Shown here: one piece after another, positions 6,411 through 8,881 of the stretch
Layout of the letters: each line of letters starts with the position of its first letter
Position numbering within the stretch: the stretch's first letter is position 1
Assembly (NCBI GenBank): GCA_021160155.1
Contig: JAGHDB010000273.1
Coordinates: forward strand, 1 to 8,881
Source: Bacteroidales bacterium
GTDB lineage: Bacteria; Bacteroidota; Bacteroidia; Bacteroidales; UBA12481
Direction: 5' to 3'
DNA length: 8,881 nt
Position numbers and translations under genes: made by a program
Notes under the pieces: generated by a model
What the model was told of the DNA's origin: nothing
The model's database searches: none
Seen by the model: only the letters and a program-made list of their open reading frames with translations

Positions 6411-8204
6411 ATGGTACTGAATGCACTTGACTGGATCATTCTTGTTGTTTTTTTTGTTATTCTGTTGACAATCGGGTTTTTAGCTTCCCGTAATGCCGGC
6501 CGGTCGGCCAAGGATTTTTTTCTTTCAGGTCGTAATATGCCCTGGTGGCTGCTGGGAGTATCCATGGTGGCAACAACTTTCTCATGTGATACGCCCAACC
6601 TGGTAACGGATCTAGTCCGGCAAAAGGGAGTTGCCGGTAACTGGGCCTGGTGGGCTTTTTTACTGACCGGGATGCTGACGGTTTTTGTGTATGCCAAATT
6701 ATGGCGGAGATCCAAAGTGCTGACGGATCTGGAGTTTTATGAAATTCGTTACAGCGGGCGCCTTGCAGCTTTTTTACGTGGATTCAGGGCTATTTATCTT
6801 GGGGCGTTTTTTAATGTGATGGTGATCGCTACCGTTTCACTGGCTTTGATCAAGATCGGGGCAGTGATGCTTCACTGGTCGGCCGGACAAACACTTATTA
6901 TTGCTTCGGTAGTGGTATTGATCTATGCCACTATCGGTGGATTACGAAGTATTCTTCTGACGGATTTTTTCCAGTTTGGTATAGCCATGACAGGTGCCAT
7001 TGGAGCAGCCGTGATACTAATCCGGATGCCGGAAGTTGGTGGGTTGGAAGGATTGATTCATAATAAAGCGGTGATGCCTAAACTGAATCTTCTGCCTGAT
7101 TTCAATGATACCAATATGATCCTGACCCTGTTGATTTTACCACTTGCCGTGCAGTGGTGGAGCGTATGGTATCCCGGTGCCGAGCCGGGCGGAGGGGGAT
7201 ATATTGCACAGCGTATGCTGAGTGCAAAGAATGAACGGGGTGCCATGGGAGCTACTCTTCTTTTTAATACATTGCATTATGCTCTTCGTCCCTGGCCATG
7301 GATCCTGGTGGCACTGGCGTCCCTGATAATATTCCCGGATATCCCTTCGCTTCAGGCGGCATTTCCCAATATTGATCCGCATATTGTCAAGCATGATTTT
7401 GCTTATCCGGCTATGTTATCGCTGCTGCCTAACGGGTTTCTCGGATTGGTGGTAGCCTCTCTTATTGCTGCATTTATGTCTACTACGGCTTCTCAGCTTA
7501 ACTGGGGGTCTTCATATATTGCCAATGATTTTTACCGGCGGTTCCTGAATCCGAAAGCTACGGAGAAACAAGTCGTTGCAGCCGGACGAATCTCTACGAT
7601 CGTTCTGATGATCCTGGCGGGTATTTTTGCTCTCCTTTTGCAGAATGCTTTACAGGCATTTAATATTTTGCTTCAGATTGGTGCCGGGACCGGACTGATC
7701 TATATCCTTCGTTGGTTTTGGTGGCGGATCAATGCGTATACTGAAATTACCGGGATGATCGTATCCTTTGTAATCGCCCTGTATTTTCAGTTTGTTCATC
7801 CGCTGACCGGACTGCCGGAAATTGCTACTCATTGGCAATTGGTTATCGGAGTGGGAGTTACAACAGCTGCCTGGTTGGCAGTTACCCTGATGACCAAACC
7901 TGTGGAAAAAGAGAAACTACGCAGCTTCTACCGGCTGGTTCATCCGGGCGGACCGGGATGGAAAAAAGTGATAGCTGAAGCGGATGCAGAGGGTGTGGAA
8001 CTGATTCCGCAGGAAGATCGTGGCTGGGATGTACCCACCGGAATTCTTTGCATTTTACTGGGAGCCTTTTCAATTTATTTTACACTTTTCGCAACAGGAT
8101 ATTACATTTATGAAAATTTCGTTCCGGCTATCATTCTTACTTTTGCCGCTTCAATTACTATTTTCTTACTCACCCGTGCCTGGCGAAGACTGAAAATGAA
8201 TTAG
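6411..8204 (+). CDS. Sodium:solute symporter (SSS/SSF family)
   Basis: A 597-residue inner-membrane Na+-coupled importer with about 14 or more hydrophobic segments from residue 8 to the C-terminus. The family signature DFFLSGRNMPWWLLGVSMVA is at 35-54, followed by TTFSCDTPNLVTD (55-67) in the first core helix. AAFMSTTASQLNWGSS with downstream NDFY (to 375) corresponds to the helix that holds the Na2 site in vSGLT. S357 and T358 align with vSGLT S364 and S365, so sodium coupling looks intact. YATIGGLRSILLTDFFQFG is another core motif. The large size, with the YPGAEPGGGGYIAQRM loop and a charged segment near 500-540 before the last membrane helices, is typical of a Bacteroidota subgroup next to glycan-degrading genes. 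The substrate is unknown; sugars or sialic acid are guesses. No exact TAnnTTTG box is seen in the 143-base divergent spacer, and ATG 6411 has only an A-rich leader. Confidence 0.94.
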   Translation: MVLNALDWIILVVFFVILLTIGFLASRNAGRSAKDFFLSGRNMPWWLLGVSMVATTFSCDTPNLVTDLVRQKGVAGNWAWWAFLLTGMLTVFVYAKLWRRSKVLTDLEFYEIRYSGRLAAFLRGFRAIYLGAFFNVMVIATVSLALIKIGAVMLHWSAGQTLIIASVVVLIYATIGGLRSILLTDFFQFGIAMTGAIGAAVILIRMPEVGGLEGLIHNKAVMPKLNLLPDFNDTNMILTLLILPLAVQWWSVWYPGAEPGGGGYIAQRMLSAKNERGAMGATLLFNTLHYALRPWPWILVALASLIIFPDIPSLQAAFPNIDPHIVKHDFAYPAMLSLLPNGFLGLVVASLIAAFMSTTASQLNWGSSYIANDFYRRFLNPKATEKQVVAAGRISTIVLMILAGIFALLLQNALQAFNILLQIGAGTGLIYILRWFWWRINAYTEITGMIVSFVIALYFQFVHPLTGLPEIATHWQLVIGVGVTTAAWLAVTLMTKPVEKEKLRSFYRLVHPGGPGWKKVIAEADAEGVELIPQEDRGWDVPTGILCILLGAFSIYFTLFATGYYIYENFVPAIILTFAASITIFLLTRAWRRLKMN

Positions 8205-8307
8205 GCGAAAAAGATTTGATTTGTTCAGATTTACGATGAATCGGGCTGGCGGGCCGTTCAAAAAATCCGGGTCAGACATTAGTTATCCATATCTTATTAC
8301 TTTTCCC

Positions 8308-8315
8308 TATTTTTA
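8308..8315 (+). promoter_or_regulatory. Weak candidate -7 box of the esterase gene
   Basis: TATTTTTA matches TAnnTTTG at all but the last base and ends 27 bases before the ATG at 8343, a distance like that of the methyltransferase promoter. No TTG lies at the expected -33 spacing, and the esterase could instead be read through from the symporter, whose stop is 138 bases upstream with no convincing terminator hairpin in between. Confidence 0.2.
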
Positions 8316-8342
8316 TGGATTGTTACTGTTAAAACGCAATCT

Positions 8343-8881
8343 ATGAAAAGCATACGCTCGTTTCTGGTTATAGGGATTTGTGTATTATCTGTATCCGGCC
8401 TGAAAGCTCAGTTGCGCTTTCCTTCAATTATTGGCAATCACATGGTTTTACAACGCGAGTCTGAAGTGGCCATTTGGGGTTGGGATAAACTGGGTGCCGT
8501 TATCACCGTAACTCCGTCATGGAACCGTCTTCCTGTTACGACCCGGGCTCACAGGGAAGGCCGTTGGATGGTTACTATACAAACACCAGAAGCAGGTGGC
8601 CCTTTTAGTATTGAAATCAAAGGAAGTAACCGGGTTACATTAACCGATATCTGGACTGGTGAGGTATGGCTTTGCTCCGGGCAAAGCAATATGGAGATGC
8701 CGTTGCGGGGGTGGACCGAACACAATATGCCGATAGCCGGTTCTGAAGAAGCAATTACCACAGCTGATTACCCTCAAATACATCTGTTTACGGTGAAGAG
8801 GGCTACTTCTTTTAAACCTCTGGATGACTGCAGCGGAGAATGGGCGGCTTGTACTCCTCTGACAGCTAAAGATTTCAGTGC
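8343..8881 (+). CDS. Secreted sialate O-acetylesterase-like SGNH esterase (3' end outside window)
   Basis: The first 179 residues of an exported carbohydrate esterase; the frame is open to the window end, and the family is usually about 450-650 residues, so most of it is missing. MKSIRSFLVIGICVLSVSG followed by LKA is a Sec signal peptide with likely cleavage at A22/Q23. Residues 24-100 match the N-terminal beta-sandwich of the family (LRFPSIIGNHMVLQRESEVA, IWGW at 44-47, GRWMVTI at 73-79). IWTGEVWLCSGQSNMEMP at 103-120 is the SGNH block I, with S115 the nucleophile; the catalytic Asp/His pair lies beyond the window. These enzymes remove O-acetyl groups from sialic acids or plant polysaccharides such as xylan, so the name should not be taken as proof of a sialate substrate. 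It lies downstream of the symporter on the same strand, suggesting joint use of a glycan. GQSNMEMP makes the family call firm. Confidence 0.93.
   Translation, partial: MKSIRSFLVIGICVLSVSGLKAQLRFPSIIGNHMVLQRESEVAIWGWDKLGAVITVTPSWNRLPVTTRAHREGRWMVTIQTPEAGGPFSIEIKGSNRVTLTDIWTGEVWLCSGQSNMEMPLRGWTEHNMPIAGSEEAITTADYPQIHLFTVKRATSFKPLDDCSGEWAACTPLTAKDFS

Noticed and set aside
6314..6715. 133-codon minus-strand frame overlapping the symporter start
   Set aside because: The N-terminal two-thirds is antisense to conserved symporter motifs and low in plausibility; only the last 30 codons are in the spacer and are noted separately as a weak possible remnant.
8240..8256. GC-rich CGGGCTGGCGGGCCG after the symporter as a terminator hairpin
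   Set aside because: Only three base pairs form cleanly at the ends and no T-run follows, so it does not qualify as an intrinsic terminator.

Overview
The window looks like chromosomal DNA of a member of the Bacteroidota, probably Bacteroidales or a relative. The evidence is a FISUMP-domain lipoprotein, a secreted C69 dipeptidase, part of a TonB-dependent receptor, two promoters with the Bacteroidota -7 motif TAnnTTTG, and A-rich leaders without clear Shine-Dalgarno sites. Base composition and codon use look even throughout. I see no rRNA, tRNA, CRISPR array, insertion sequence or phage gene.

Layout. Bases 1-1131 (+) hold the 3' five-sixths or so of a TrpB2-type tryptophan synthase beta chain, cut by the window edge. 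It converges, 22 bases apart, with a leftward run of four closely spaced genes. In transcription order these are a secreted family C69 dipeptidase (5346-3736), an MFS transporter (3713-2493), a class I SAM methyltransferase (2496-1846, ATGA overlap with the transporter) and a FISUMP lipoprotein (1834-1154). Gaps of 22, -4 and 11 bases suggest one transcript from a promoter near 5386-5412. Upstream on the same strand is a second, unrelated SAM methyltransferase (6267-5638). Between it and the dipeptidase lies a short unannotated relic of a TonB-dependent receptor (about 5641-5411), truncated at both ends and abutting the methyltransferase stop codon. Rightward from 6411 come a sodium:solute symporter (6411-8204) and the 5' part of a secreted SGNH/sialate O-acetylesterase-like protein (8343 to the window end).

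How the genes may work together. The symporter and esterase look like a small scavenging unit: the esterase would remove acetyl groups from glycans outside the cytoplasm and the symporter would import a released solute. The four-gene leftward cluster joins a periplasmic peptidase, an inner-membrane transporter, a small-molecule-type methyltransferase and an envelope lipoprotein. No substrate can be deduced, so a shared pathway is only inferred. TrpB2 is a housekeeping-type enzyme with no visible link to its neighbours.

The clearest non-routine observations are the TonB receptor relic with its sharp junction to a methyltransferase gene, and an ATAAAGTG element at the same distance (13 bases) upstream of the -7 motif in both leftward promoters. 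I do not see convincing evidence of a wholly new defence or mobile system.
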